DNA of 64,000 bases. It comes from Anaerotignum sp. (GTDB lineage Bacteria; Bacillota; Clostridia; Lachnospirales; Anaerotignaceae). The stretch lies in NCBI GenBank assembly GCA_020024265.1, contig JAHHTW010000006.1, forward strand, positions 1-64,000, read 5' to 3'. The stretch's first letter is position 1, and each line of letters begins with the position of its first letter. The notes beneath the pieces are model-generated. The model was not told the DNA's origin. It ran no database searches and worked only from the letters and a program-made list of their open reading frames with translations. The position numbers and the translations under genes are program-made. Below are positions 7,795 through 15,227 of the stretch, one piece after another.

Positions 7795-8949
7795 ATGCGC
7801 CTGCCATGGAATAAAAAATATCTGGAAATCGCATTTCATGTCATACTGACAGCCGGACTTTTGGTATTCTTTGGCGCACTTCTTTTTCACATCAAATCTG
7901 CGAAAAATGTCATACTGCAAGCATTGCAGCAGATTTTATCCGTATTTACTCCCGTCTTTTGGGCGATTGGCATTGCAATTGTATTGGAGCCATTCGTACA
8001 TCTGCTCCAAAAACAATATGAATTACATTTTTGCAAAAAACAAAAACCGAAAAATCGGCGTATGGGAACAACGCTTGCCTATCTTTCGGTTGTTCTTTTT
8101 ATCACTGTTTGCGGCACACTCTGTGCATACTTCATTCATACAACCAATTTTGAGAGCATCGCTGCACAGATGGAAGCCTTCATACAGTTCTGTAGCGATT
8201 GGCTGATTCTTTTGCAATTAAAATTATCGGAATATGGTCTTTTACAAAATATAGAAGGCATTTTCCTACAACTGACATCTACGCTTTCTATGCATATCAA
8301 GCAGTTTGTCCCCCAGTTTGCAGGACTGCTCTCTGCATTGGGTGGGCAACTGCTCCATGTATTGATTGGATTTGTTGCTGCCTTTTATTTCCTTTGCGAA
8401 AAGGAGCGCATACAACAGTTTCTCAAACAAACAGGAACTGTTTTTTGCGGTGTCAAAACCACACAGATACTCTGCACATGCTGTTCCGAAATCTATCGTA
8501 TTTGGATTGGCTATCTCTCCGGCCAGTTCTTGGATGCCTGTATCATGGGCGTATTATTTGCTGCCACATTTCAAATCATTGGGATTCCCTATGGGATCGT
8601 GATTGGATTCATTTCCGGTTTTTCCAACCTCATCCCGTACTTTGGTGCAATTGTCGCATTTTTTCTTGCAGTGCTGTCTGGTCTGCTTTCTCCGTATCCC
8701 GCACGTGCACTCTATGCTGCCATCAGCATATTGCTCCTGCAACAGCTGGACAGTGCAGTCATTGTACCAAAGCTGATTGGCAAACGGGTTTCTCTGCATC
8801 CGGTATTGGTGCTGTTTTCGCTTGCCATATTTGGTGGTTTTTTCGGATTTTGGGGTCTGCTCTTTGCCGTCCCTATGGGCGCTTTGAGCAAAGAGGTGTT
8901 TTTCCTTCTGTACGAAAAACAAAAATCAAAGCAATCTCCACATATATAG
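7795..8949 (+). CDS. AI-2E family transporter (PerM/TqsA-like)
   Basis: A 384-residue polytopic membrane protein of the AI-2E exporter superfamily. Paired N-terminal membrane segments (about 12-35 and 45-70), a basic cytoplasmic stretch (KKQKPKNRR near 80), a segment near 95-115, and a C-terminal cluster of helices with the conserved GIPYGIVIGFISGFSNLIPYFG near 255-280 and a late QQLDSAVIVPKLIGKRVSLHP motif near 312-335. Length is normal. ATG 7795 is preceded by AGAGGAAGTG; the upstream in-frame GTG at 7777 overlaps that site. Members export small molecules or sodium; the substrate is unknown here. Confidence 0.88.
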   Translation: MRLPWNKKYLEIAFHVILTAGLLVFFGALLFHIKSAKNVILQALQQILSVFTPVFWAIGIAIVLEPFVHLLQKQYELHFCKKQKPKNRRMGTTLAYLSVVLFITVCGTLCAYFIHTTNFESIAAQMEAFIQFCSDWLILLQLKLSEYGLLQNIEGIFLQLTSTLSMHIKQFVPQFAGLLSALGGQLLHVLIGFVAAFYFLCEKERIQQFLKQTGTVFCGVKTTQILCTCCSEIYRIWIGYLSGQFLDACIMGVLFAATFQIIGIPYGIVIGFISGFSNLIPYFGAIVAFFLAVLSGLLSPYPARALYAAISILLLQQLDSAVIVPKLIGKRVSLHPVLVLFSLAIFGGFFGFWGLLFAVPMGALSKEVFFLLYEKQKSKQSPHI

Positions 8950-9027
8950 TCCAGCATACCTCTGCATTTTCTCTTTTCCCATTACCGGAATTACCTGAAA
9001 AAATTACTTTTGTTTTTTTTGTAAATA

Positions 9028-9036
9028 TGATATAAT
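9028..9036 (+). promoter_or_regulatory. Extended -10 promoter upstream of the RseC-like gene
   Basis: TGATATAAT: extended -10 with a consensus TATAAT at 9031-9036. The -35 is poor. It gives a leader of about 190 bases before ATG 9232. Confidence 0.55.
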
Positions 9037-9042
9037 GTCACC

Positions 9043-9195
9043 GTTATATAAAATATATACACCAGACAGCTGTGGTATTGCAAAAAAACTGTTTTTTTGA
9101 TTTTTCAACATTCTACAAATCAGAAACAGATCTGCTGCTCATACCAAAAAACAATATGTGATACTATGTTCACAAAAAACATATTGTTTTTGTAT
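9043..9195 (+). promoter_or_regulatory. Structured leader with internal terminator-like hairpin
   Basis: Between the promoter at 9028 and the gene at 9232 lie an A/T hairpin of the form CAAAAAAA-CTG-TTTTTTTG, complementary TGGTAT and ATACCA segments that could pair across the leader, and a long stem around 9149-9190 (AAAAACAATATGT with ACATATTGTTTTT) followed by T-rich sequence. This promoter-leader-terminator-gene order resembles an attenuator, but I recognise no known riboswitch. Confidence 0.35.
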
Positions 9196-9231
9196 TTCCA
9201 CATCTGTACTTTTATAGAAAGGTGGTAAGAT

Positions 9232-9675
9232 ATGATGAAAGGTTTAGTGACTGAAAGCAAAAATAATCTCATTACCGTGCATATCGTACGTAAAGAAGCA
9301 TGTGGTCAATGCCGTGCTTGCTTGAGTGGTATGATGGAAACCGATATGGATATTGAAGCAAAGAATCTCTGTGATGCAGAGATTGGCGATTGGGTGGAAT
9401 TGGAGTTACAGGATAATGCTTTTATGCATGCTGTATTGATTATGTATGGTATTCCATTCATCGGACTGGTAATTGGTATTGTATTGGGCTATTTTGTAAT
9501 TGCCCCCTTCATGCCTTTCCTGCATGAAGCATTGGTTTCTTTCTTGGTTGGTCTGATTTTTACCGGCGTTTGCTATCTTTGGATTCATAGCCAGAATACA
9601 CGCTGGGAAAGCGGAAAATACCGTCCTATGGCTACCAGATTGACAACAGAAGACGACGAAATGTGTGGTGCTTAA
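9232..9675 (+). CDS. RseC/MucC-like SoxR-reducing family protein
   Basis: A 147-residue membrane protein of the RseC/MucC family. An N-terminal soluble domain (1-60) carries a Cys cluster CGQCRAC near residues 22-28, followed by a beta segment (GDWVELELQDN) and two transmembrane helices (about 65-90 and 95-120) with an acidic C-terminal tail. Relatives modulate sigma-E signalling or reduce SoxR with Rnf complexes in Proteobacteria; in Clostridia the partner is unclear and no rnf genes are in the window. AAAGGTGG precedes ATG 9232. A strong terminator follows, so it is probably transcribed alone from the structured leader. Confidence 0.8.
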   Translation: MMKGLVTESKNNLITVHIVRKEACGQCRACLSGMMETDMDIEAKNLCDAEIGDWVELELQDNAFMHAVLIMYGIPFIGLVIGIVLGYFVIAPFMPFLHEALVSFLVGLIFTGVCYLWIHSQNTRWESGKYRPMATRLTTEDDEMCGA

Positions 9676-9686
9676 CACATCGTATC

Positions 9687-9722
9687 AAAGCGATTCTATT
9701 TTCAAAATAGAATCGCTTTTTT
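9687..9722 (+). terminator. Intrinsic terminator after the RseC-like gene
   Basis: A near-perfect stem of about 14 bp (9687-9702 with 9704-9719) followed by a T run. Confidence 0.85.
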
Positions 9723-9782
9723 TCACCTTTTTTTACTTTGCATCATACCATAAAAGCAAGGTGGGACAAAGGAGGGCTTTCT

Positions 9783-10142
9783 ATGAAAGAAAAAGCGATT
9801 TTTTATTGTCAACAGGGTGAAAATTGTTCCCTTGCTCTTTTACATGCTGCACATGATGTATATGGTTTTCCGCTTTCCGCAGAAATGAAGCAGAGCTGTG
9901 GCGCAATCAATGGCGGTTTTGGCATTGGCGGTATGTGTGCCACATTGATTGCTGCCATCATGGTACTCGGAATTTTATTTGATGCAGAAGAAGCCAAACG
10001 CAAACGTCTGTTTTTTCTATTGGAATTTTACAATATGTATGGTGCATTGGATTGCCCTGCACTTTCCTATGGAAAAGAAAATTGTACTGCTTTGATTGGA
10101 AAAATTGCGGAGCTTTTGCAAAAACACATACAATCCGAATAA
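9783..10142 (+). CDS. C_GCAxxG_C_C family redox-type protein
   Basis: A 119-residue protein of the C_GCAxxG_C_C family (small proteins with conserved cysteines, probably metal or redox active). Visible motifs are an N-terminal ENCSLALLHAA, a central CGAINGGFGIGGMC and a C-terminal DCPALSYGKENCTALI. The Gly-rich central helix is only mildly hydrophobic. AAAGGAGGG lies 7 bases before ATG 9783; the in-frame ATG at 9738 has none. The gene is convergent with the minus-strand orphan at 10268, separated by a bidirectional hairpin. The specific substrate is unknown. Confidence 0.85.
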   Translation: MKEKAIFYCQQGENCSLALLHAAHDVYGFPLSAEMKQSCGAINGGFGIGGMCATLIAAIMVLGILFDAEEAKRKRLFFLLEFYNMYGALDCPALSYGKENCTALIGKIAELLQKHIQSE

Positions 10143-10210
10143 GCCATTTCGGAAACAAAAAAATCTTTGCCCGCATCTATCGCACACCCATACTTACCAA
10201 ACCTTACAGC

Positions 10211-10245
10211 AAAAAAAGAGGACGGTTGTTTTGTCCTCTTTTTCT
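10211..10245. terminator. Bidirectional terminator between convergent genes
   Basis: An 11-bp stem (10213-10223 with 10233-10243) with an A run on the left and a T run on the right serves both the plus-strand gene ending at 10142 and the minus-strand gene ending at 10268. Confidence 0.85.
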
Positions 10246-10267
10246 GTAATCATGGCTCTTTGGATTG

Positions 10268-11494
10268 TCATTCTTCTTCTTTCTGTTCCAATTTTTGTGT
10301 CAATTCCCCTATTTTCTGCTCATATACCTCCAGCTGCTCCTGTAGTACATCCACCTGTGCTTTCCATTTTGCATTGATTTGTGTAATTTCTTCACTCCGC
10401 TGTGCCAAAAGCTCTCGCAATTCTTCTATCTCCTCCAGATCTGCCTCTCGCACATGGGATGCAGATGCTGCATACAGTTCTGCGGTATCCGGTTTCTGAT
10501 CTTCCGCAGATATTCTTTCTTTGCTGCTTTCCGAAAACATCATTGGTATATATCCATTTTGTCGATCTCCGATCATCTCCGCACCAAAATCATTTTCTCC
10601 TGCGCAAACCAACTCACCCTTACAGCATTGCAATGGAAATGGAAATCTGCCCTGCTCCAATCTTCCCGGCAATCCATTTTCGCATCTGCAACAAATCGGC
10701 TGTCCGGCTGCTGACCAAAGCATCATCATACTGCCATTTTCACGATACAGCAAACACATATCACAATGATTGCCCTCCCACAGCACAAAGGGACGACTCA
10801 GTGTATTGCCTTCCCGATACCGATACACCACCTGTGTACCAAAAAATGTACGCACAACGTATAAAATATGCAATCTTTGCGCATCCTCTAAAATAGAAAA
10901 ATCCACACACTGCCCATTTGCCTGAATCAATGGGATCACACTACCCAATGTAAAGGGCGAAAGCAAAAGCTCTCTTGCGCTGATGGTATTTCGTTGGGAA
11001 CGATAATATAGTATGATATGATTTTCCCCCAGCCGTTTTGCCAGAAACGGCGTACCGGGTAATGTCAAAATGCCATCCATACGATATGGCATTTGCCATT
11101 TTCCTTCATGAAATACTGCATACTGTAATGCAGCTGTACCATTGATTTCATCTTTTTGCGGATAAATGACATGCAGCATATCCTTCTTCGGAATCATAAA
11201 ACAACCATCCTGCTGCCATTGTCTGCCACCCTCATTCCAAAGCGTTCGTATGTTCCATCTCAATAAATCGGCAGAGGCAGATAAAAGCAGTCTGCCATCT
11301 GTGGTCGGATAAAGCAAATATGTATAGCCTTCATATGTACAAAGCGAAAATGCTGCTACACCCTCTGCAATGCATTTTGGTGCATCCCAACCTTCCATCG
11401 TTTCTCTACGGCAATAGATGCGATTTTGTTCCATATAAAATACCGCAAAATATCCCGTTGCCGTTTTTAAATATTTGATTCGTGGGTTTTGCAT
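10268..11494 (-). CDS. Hypothetical protein, beta-propeller-like with C-terminal coiled coil
   Basis: A 408-residue protein I do not recognise. Residues 1-300 show a recurring alternation of short beta-like segments with aromatic-rich turns (HVIYPQKDE, HIILYYRSQRN, LHILYVVRT, MMMLWSAAG), compatible with sialidase/BNR-like propeller blades. Residues about 350-408 are strongly charged with heptad character (DLEEIEELRELLAQRSEEI and following), a likely coiled coil. There is no signal peptide or membrane helix, so it is probably cytoplasmic. AGGAG at 9 bases selects ATG 11494; an in-frame TTG at 11503 is too close to that site. The gene is apparently monocistronic. Function unknown. Confidence 0.7.
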   Translation of the reverse strand: MQNPRIKYLKTATGYFAVFYMEQNRIYCRRETMEGWDAPKCIAEGVAAFSLCTYEGYTYLLYPTTDGRLLLSASADLLRWNIRTLWNEGGRQWQQDGCFMIPKKDMLHVIYPQKDEINGTAALQYAVFHEGKWQMPYRMDGILTLPGTPFLAKRLGENHIILYYRSQRNTISARELLLSPFTLGSVIPLIQANGQCVDFSILEDAQRLHILYVVRTFFGTQVVYRYREGNTLSRPFVLWEGNHCDMCLLYRENGSMMMLWSAAGQPICCRCENGLPGRLEQGRFPFPLQCCKGELVCAGENDFGAEMIGDRQNGYIPMMFSESSKERISAEDQKPDTAELYAASASHVREADLEEIEELRELLAQRSEEITQINAKWKAQVDVLQEQLEVYEQKIGELTQKLEQKEEE

Positions 11495-11632
11495 ATTCTG
11501 CAACTCCTGTCGTTTTTGATTATTCTATGCGATGTCCTCAACATATAGAACAGTGTATACAAATATCTTTTTTCGATTGCAGCTTACATCTTTTTGCTAT
11601 ATTCTGCAAAAAAACCTGCCAATATGTACCTC

Positions 11633-11661
11633 ACATAAACACAGCTTACTGTGTCATACTA
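11633..11661 (+). promoter_or_regulatory. Sigma-G/F type promoter of the alpha/beta SASP
   Basis: CATACTA (11655-11661) matches the forespore -10 consensus. ACATA (11633-11637), 17 bases upstream, matches GHATR at four of five positions. The rest of the 11495-11707 gap shows nothing else clear. Confidence 0.55.
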
Positions 11662-11707
11662 ATATTGCACCACCAAAACACAGTATATTTTTAGGGAGGC
11701 TATTACT

Positions 11708-11929
11708 ATGACAAACACATCTTCTACAAGCAATAAAACAAATGTACCTGAAGCAAGAGCAGCGCTGGAACAGTTCAAATATGAGGTTGCAAACGAAATC
11801 GGTGTACCTCTGAAAAAAGGCTACAATGGCGATTTGACTTCTGCACAGAACGGCTATGTTGGCGGTTATATGGTAAAGAAAATGATCGAAGCGCAAGAAA
11901 AAATGATGGCAGAAGGTAAGAGCATCTAA
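11708..11929 (+). CDS. Alpha/beta-type small acid-soluble spore protein
   Basis: A 73-residue alpha/beta SASP, which coats spore DNA and protects it from UV and heat. The GPR cleavage region reads KYEVANEIG (about residues 24-32) and the second conserved block reads GYNGDLTSAQNGYVGGYMVKKMIEAQE (shown here in two parts: GYNGDLTSAQNG then YVGGYMVKKM, about 38-62). AGGGAGG precedes ATG 11708. The forespore-type promoter at 11633-11661 and the terminator at 11963-12007 make it a single-gene unit. Length is typical. Confidence 0.93.
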   Translation: MTNTSSTSNKTNVPEARAALEQFKYEVANEIGVPLKKGYNGDLTSAQNGYVGGYMVKKMIEAQEKMMAEGKSI

Positions 11930-11962
11930 TCTCTGCCCCATCACATCTGAAGGATAAAAAAG

Positions 11963-12007
11963 AACCCCCATTTGCAAAAGATATCTCTTTTGCAGATAGG
12001 GGGTTTT
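11963..12007 (+). terminator. Intrinsic terminator after the SASP
   Basis: Outer stem CCCCC/GGGGG (11965-11969 with 11999-12003), inner stem TTGCAAAAG/CTTTTGCA, then TTTT. It also lies just beyond the stop of the minus-strand small gene ending at 12012, so it may work in both directions. Confidence 0.75.
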
Positions 12008-12011
12008 CCCT

Positions 12012-12179
12012 TCAACAGCCACCAATATGCAGCAACCATGCACCACAACAGATACAGCCTGCTGCCAATAAAAAAGCGCAATTTGGCAAAAAAATTGCAA
12101 AAAGCATCCCTGCACCAAAAGCCAATAGTAGGATACCACAGCTGCGTTTTTTCCAATTGGATGGACAATGTCGCTTCAT
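12012..12179 (-). CDS. Small Cys-rich membrane protein, 55 aa
   Basis: A short gene with GGAGGG 11-12 bases before ATG 12179. The protein begins MKRHCPSNWKKRSCG, then two hydrophobic stretches (about 16-31 and 35-52) and ends HIGGC. It has six cysteines, including a CICC group near 42-45, in a protein of only 55 residues. The basic N terminus suggests a cytoplasmic start and a hairpin membrane topology. I recall similar short proteins with this pattern in Clostridia, but no function is known. Its position, convergent to a SASP and beside another small membrane protein, hints at a sporulation or envelope role (inference). Confidence 0.6.
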   Translation of the reverse strand: MKRHCPSNWKKRSCGILLLAFGAGMLFAIFLPNCAFLLAAGCICCGAWLLHIGGC

Positions 12180-12276
12180 GATGCTGCACCCCCTCCGTGT
12201 TTTTATGATATGTGCAAATGCTTGGCAATGTGCTTGTTTTCTGCTGACATATTTTGATGGACAACCATACCTTTAC

Positions 12277-12310
12277 AAAAAAAGGAGCATATTCAAATTG
12301 AATACACTCC
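12277..12310 (-). terminator. Intrinsic terminator after the 143-aa membrane protein gene
   Basis: Minus-strand stem GGAGTGTATTCAA with TGAATATGCTCC (12310-12284), then a T run (12283-12277). Confidence 0.8.
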
Positions 12311-12326
12311 ATTTCGATTCATCAAA

Positions 12327-12758
12327 TCATGTCCATTTTTCTTCATACCCATACCTTGCATCTTTTTTGAAAAAAGCAACATATGCATATAACAGGATCA
12401 TCAGCAGGGAAATTCCCAGTCCTACATAAAATTCCGGAAACGCATAGCTGATACTATTTTGTATGCTCACTTCTTGGGTAATTGTCATATAATGCCATGT
12501 CAAAAATTCAAACATCTCAGATAGCACAATACCCATACATCCCAAAAGCCCCATAAGCTTCATCATGCGCTGTTTCTTGTTCGGAATCCATACACCGATA
12601 TAAAACAGTATCACAGAGAGTATCCCAATTGGATTGCATAGATTGATGATGCCACGCACATCGTCCACGCCTCTACATCCGCCATACTGTGGCAATATCA
12701 TCGGAAGAAAGCTGATGATATAAAATATGGTCAACAATTTCTTTGTTTTCTTATCCAC
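12327..12758 (-). CDS. Hypothetical four-helix membrane protein
   Basis: A 143-residue polytopic protein I do not recognise. Four hydrophobic helices are visible at about residues 9-27, 45-62, 70-90 and 112-132, separated by short loops; a loop after helix 1 contains YGGCRGVDDVRG and the C terminus is basic. GGAGGG directly abuts an ATG at 12764 but stands 6 bases before GTG 12758, so GTG is the preferred start. The terminator at 12277-12310 closes the unit. The 12759-12854 gap shows no clear promoter. Confidence 0.6.
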   Translation of the reverse strand: MDKKTKKLLTIFYIISFLPMILPQYGGCRGVDDVRGIINLCNPIGILSVILFYIGVWIPNKKQRMMKLMGLLGCMGIVLSEMFEFLTWHYMTITQEVSIQNSISYAFPEFYVGLGISLLMILLYAYVAFFKKDARYGYEEKWT

Positions 12759-12854
12759 ATTCATCCCTCCATATTCCGTATATATTCCATAAAACAAGTT
12801 GTATTTTTCTTTTCTTCAATATCAGCATCGCATTGGTCAAAGCAAATGTCAAGC

Positions 12855-12956
12855 TTACTGCACCAGATCCATATTGGAAACATACTCCGGTAGCGGCTTT
12901 TTACATGTGCAACAAAAAGCAACATCGTCTTTTGATAAAACTTCTGTATATGACAT
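12855..12956 (-). CDS. Possible 33-aa CxxC peptide downstream of thiN
   Basis: A short open frame beginning MSYTEVLSKDDVAFCCTCKK and ending in MDLVQ. The protein-like sequence, with a CCTCKKPLPEY half zinc ribbon, continues open upstream into the thiN end. There is no good ribosome binding site (only AGGAT about 12 bases upstream). It may be a decayed domain or a genuine small ORF; evidence is weak. Confidence 0.22.
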   Translation of the reverse strand: MSYTEVLSKDDVAFCCTCKKPLPEYVSNMDLVQ

Positions 12957-12985
12957 ATACCAAATGGCATATCCTGCAATTCCAT

Positions 12986-13624
12986 TCAATCTTTTGTCTG
13001 CATCACAAAAAGATAACCTTCTTTGATCCGCACGCTTGCCTGATCCCCAAGCATCACATTGCTCACTGCAATGACGGGATCATCCAAATGTAAATCATAA
13101 TCCGTCAAAGGATATTCCAGCCCCTCCAATGTAACACCCTTTACCACCATACTTAGCGGAATGATGGATACCAAGTCACCTGCTTTGCCAAAAAGCTTTG
13201 TTTCATGGTCAATCAGCTCCACACGATTTTTCTCGTTTACCAATACCGCATGGATACCTCTTTTGCATAGGTGAAACAACAGATGTGCATTTGCCATGGT
13301 ATGATCCAGTCGATCGCCAATCCCACCTATGAGTATCAGATCATCTGCACCCAAATCCTCTGCCAGCTGTATCCCCAGCTGCATATCTGTTTCATCTTTA
13401 TGTGTCGGAAATTGCTGTATCGCAATCCCCTCTTTGCGATATTCGTCCAACACCTCAGGAGAAACAGAATCGAAATCTCCTACGATGTAATTTGGACGAA
13501 TCCCCAATGCTTTTGTATGATGCATGCCGGCATCGCAGCATATGATGATGTCTGCTTTTTGTATATAAGGGGTACAGAAGCCATAATCCGCAATGGCTGC
13601 ACCTGCAAATAATACGATATTCAT
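12986..13624 (-). CDS. thiN: Thiamine pyrophosphokinase
   Basis: A 212-residue ThiN that makes thiamine pyrophosphate from thiamine and ATP. Family motifs in order: ICCDAGMHH near 28-36, VGDFDSVS near 48-55, THKDETDMQLG near 73-83 and GGIGDRLDHTMAN near 99-111; the C-terminal beta region (VVKGVTLEGLEYPL) binds thiamine. Its ATG overlaps the rpe stop by four bases, so the two are translationally coupled. It ends the long rsmB-to-thiN block, the same position as in Bacillus. No TPP riboswitch is seen locally. Confidence 0.95.
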   Translation of the reverse strand: MNIVLFAGAAIADYGFCTPYIQKADIIICCDAGMHHTKALGIRPNYIVGDFDSVSPEVLDEYRKEGIAIQQFPTHKDETDMQLGIQLAEDLGADDLILIGGIGDRLDHTMANAHLLFHLCKRGIHAVLVNEKNRVELIDHETKLFGKAGDLVSIIPLSMVVKGVTLEGLEYPLTDYDLHLDDPVIAVSNVMLGDQASVRIKEGYLFVMQTKD

Positions 13625-14292
13625 GCTTGTTCATACTCCTTACAGATTGCCATAAAATCACTGGCAGCCTTGACAATATCTTCTTTGCCAAATACTGCTG
13701 AACCCGCAACAATAATATTGGCACCTGCATCCAAAACAGTGCGTACATTGTCCAGTGTCACACCACCATCTACTTCAATGTCATACGTATAGCCGTATTC
13801 TTTTTTGCGTGCTGCCAGCTGTTCTACCTTTTGCATCTGTTCTGCCATAAATTTTTGTCCGCCAAAGCCGGGTTCCACTGTCATCACAAGCACCATATCA
13901 ATATCTGCAAGATATGGTACAATGGCATCCACAGGCGTTGCAGGCTTTATCGTAATACCAACCTTTGCACCGCTTTCTTTGATTTTGGCAATACAGCCTG
14001 CTGCATCCTTTGTTGCTTCCACATGGAAATTGATAATATCTGCGCCTGCCTTACGCACATCCTCGATGTAACGCTCCGGATCTACAATCATCAAATGCGC
14101 ATCAAACACCATATGACTTGCTTTGCGAATCCCCTTTATGACCGGCATACCGAACGAAATATTGGGTACAAACACACCATCCATCACATCCAAATGCAAG
14201 TATGGTACACCTGCCTGTTCTATCAGCGCAAGCTGTTCCCCCACTTTTGTAAAATCAATTGATAACATAGAAGGCGCCAAACAAACTGCCAT
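13621..14292 (-). CDS. rpe: Ribulose-phosphate 3-epimerase
   Basis: A 223-residue TIM-barrel enzyme interconverting ribulose-5-phosphate and xylulose-5-phosphate in the pentose phosphate pathway. Motifs: APSMLSIDF near the N terminus, HLDVMDGVFVPNISFG (metal and catalytic Asp) near 33-48, HLMIVDPE near 66, VMTVEPGFGGQKF near 137-149 and VDGGVTLDN near 174-182. Length is typical. It lies between rsgA and thiN with a 50-base upstream gap and a four-base overlap with thiN. Confidence 0.97.
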   Translation of the reverse strand: MAVCLAPSMLSIDFTKVGEQLALIEQAGVPYLHLDVMDGVFVPNISFGMPVIKGIRKASHMVFDAHLMIVDPERYIEDVRKAGADIINFHVEATKDAAGCIAKIKESGAKVGITIKPATPVDAIVPYLADIDMVLVMTVEPGFGGQKFMAEQMQKVEQLAARKKEYGYTYDIEVDGGVTLDNVRTVLDAGANIIVAGSAVFGKEDIVKAASDFMAICKEYEQA

Positions 14293-14342
14293 TTCTCATT
14301 CTCCTTTCACTCACCCTCATATCAGATACCTCTTTTTTGGTA

Positions 14343-15218
14343 TCAGCGTTTTTCCATTTCTTCCAGTTCTGCATATATCATACAATATCGTTCATATCTG
14401 CTTCTGTCAATCGTTTGATCCAGTTCTGCCTTTACTGCGCAGTCCGGCTCATGGATATGCAGGCATCCCGAATAATAACAACGATGCAGATACGGCTGAA
14501 ATTCACGGAAATAATATTGCAGATTGTTTGACGGAATATGCTGTAAGGACAGCGAAGTAAATCCCGGAGAGTCTACAATATAGCTTTTCGCTGAAATTTC
14601 TATCAACTCTGCATGACGTGTGGTATGTCGTCCACGTTGTATTTTTTCACTGATTTCTCCCGTTTGCAGCCCCAGATCGCCAAAGGCTGCATTGATCAGA
14701 CTGCTTTTTCCTACGCCGGAAGGTCCTGCAAACACAGAAATTTTACCCTCCAGTGCTGTGCGCAATTCCTCCAGACCTTCGCCTTTTTCTGCACTTGTAC
14801 AAAGCACCGAATACCCTGCTGTGCGATAGCGCATGGCAATTTCCTCATACTGTTTCTTTTTATCTCGATCTGTTTTGTTGATCACAATCACAATTTCCAG
14901 CTCTTGTTCCTCTGCCAAAAGCAGGAAGCGATCCAGCAAGTCCAGATTGATATTGGGGCTTTTTGCTGCAAAGACAATCACTGCCTGATCTACATTTGCC
15001 ACACGTGGACGAATCAGCTCATTTCGCCTTTCCTCTATCACATCCAGACTGCCCTTATGATTGGTTTCATCCAAAACAGAAATCTGTACATGATCTCCAA
15101 CCGTCGGGCGTATGCCCTCCCTTCGGAAAATGCCTCTTGCCCGACATTCATATACACCTTCTTTGGTATCAATATAATAAAATCCACCAATTCCCTTGAT
15201 GATTACACCATCTAACAT
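14343..15218 (-). CDS. rsgA: Ribosome small subunit-dependent GTPase RsgA
   Basis: A 291-residue circularly permuted GTPase for late 30S maturation. An N-terminal OB-fold (1-70) is followed by the permuted G motifs: G4 NKTD at 114-117, G1 GPSGVGKSS at 165-173 and G3 DSPG at 216-219. The zinc-binding C terminus has Cys247, Cys252, His254 and Cys260. It sits 9 bases downstream of prkC, as in Bacillus, where the PrkC/PrpC pair controls RsgA (CpgA) phosphorylation. Confidence 0.97.
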   Translation of the reverse strand: MLDGVIIKGIGGFYYIDTKEGVYECRARGIFRREGIRPTVGDHVQISVLDETNHKGSLDVIEERRNELIRPRVANVDQAVIVFAAKSPNINLDLLDRFLLLAEEQELEIVIVINKTDRDKKKQYEEIAMRYRTAGYSVLCTSAEKGEGLEELRTALEGKISVFAGPSGVGKSSLINAAFGDLGLQTGEISEKIQRGRHTTRHAELIEISAKSYIVDSPGFTSLSLQHIPSNNLQYYFREFQPYLHRCYYSGCLHIHEPDCAVKAELDQTIDRSRYERYCMIYAELEEMEKR

Positions 15219-15227
15219 CGCTTCACC

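Noticed and set aside
8199..9035. A 278-codon plus-strand frame overlapping the AI-2E transporter
   Set aside because: It is in another frame of a clear transporter and is dominated by Cys, His and Phe.
11941..12312. A 123-codon minus-strand frame overlapping the small Cys-rich gene
   Set aside because: Its sequence crosses the SASP terminator and has no ribosome binding site; the 55-residue ORF in the other frame is far better supported.
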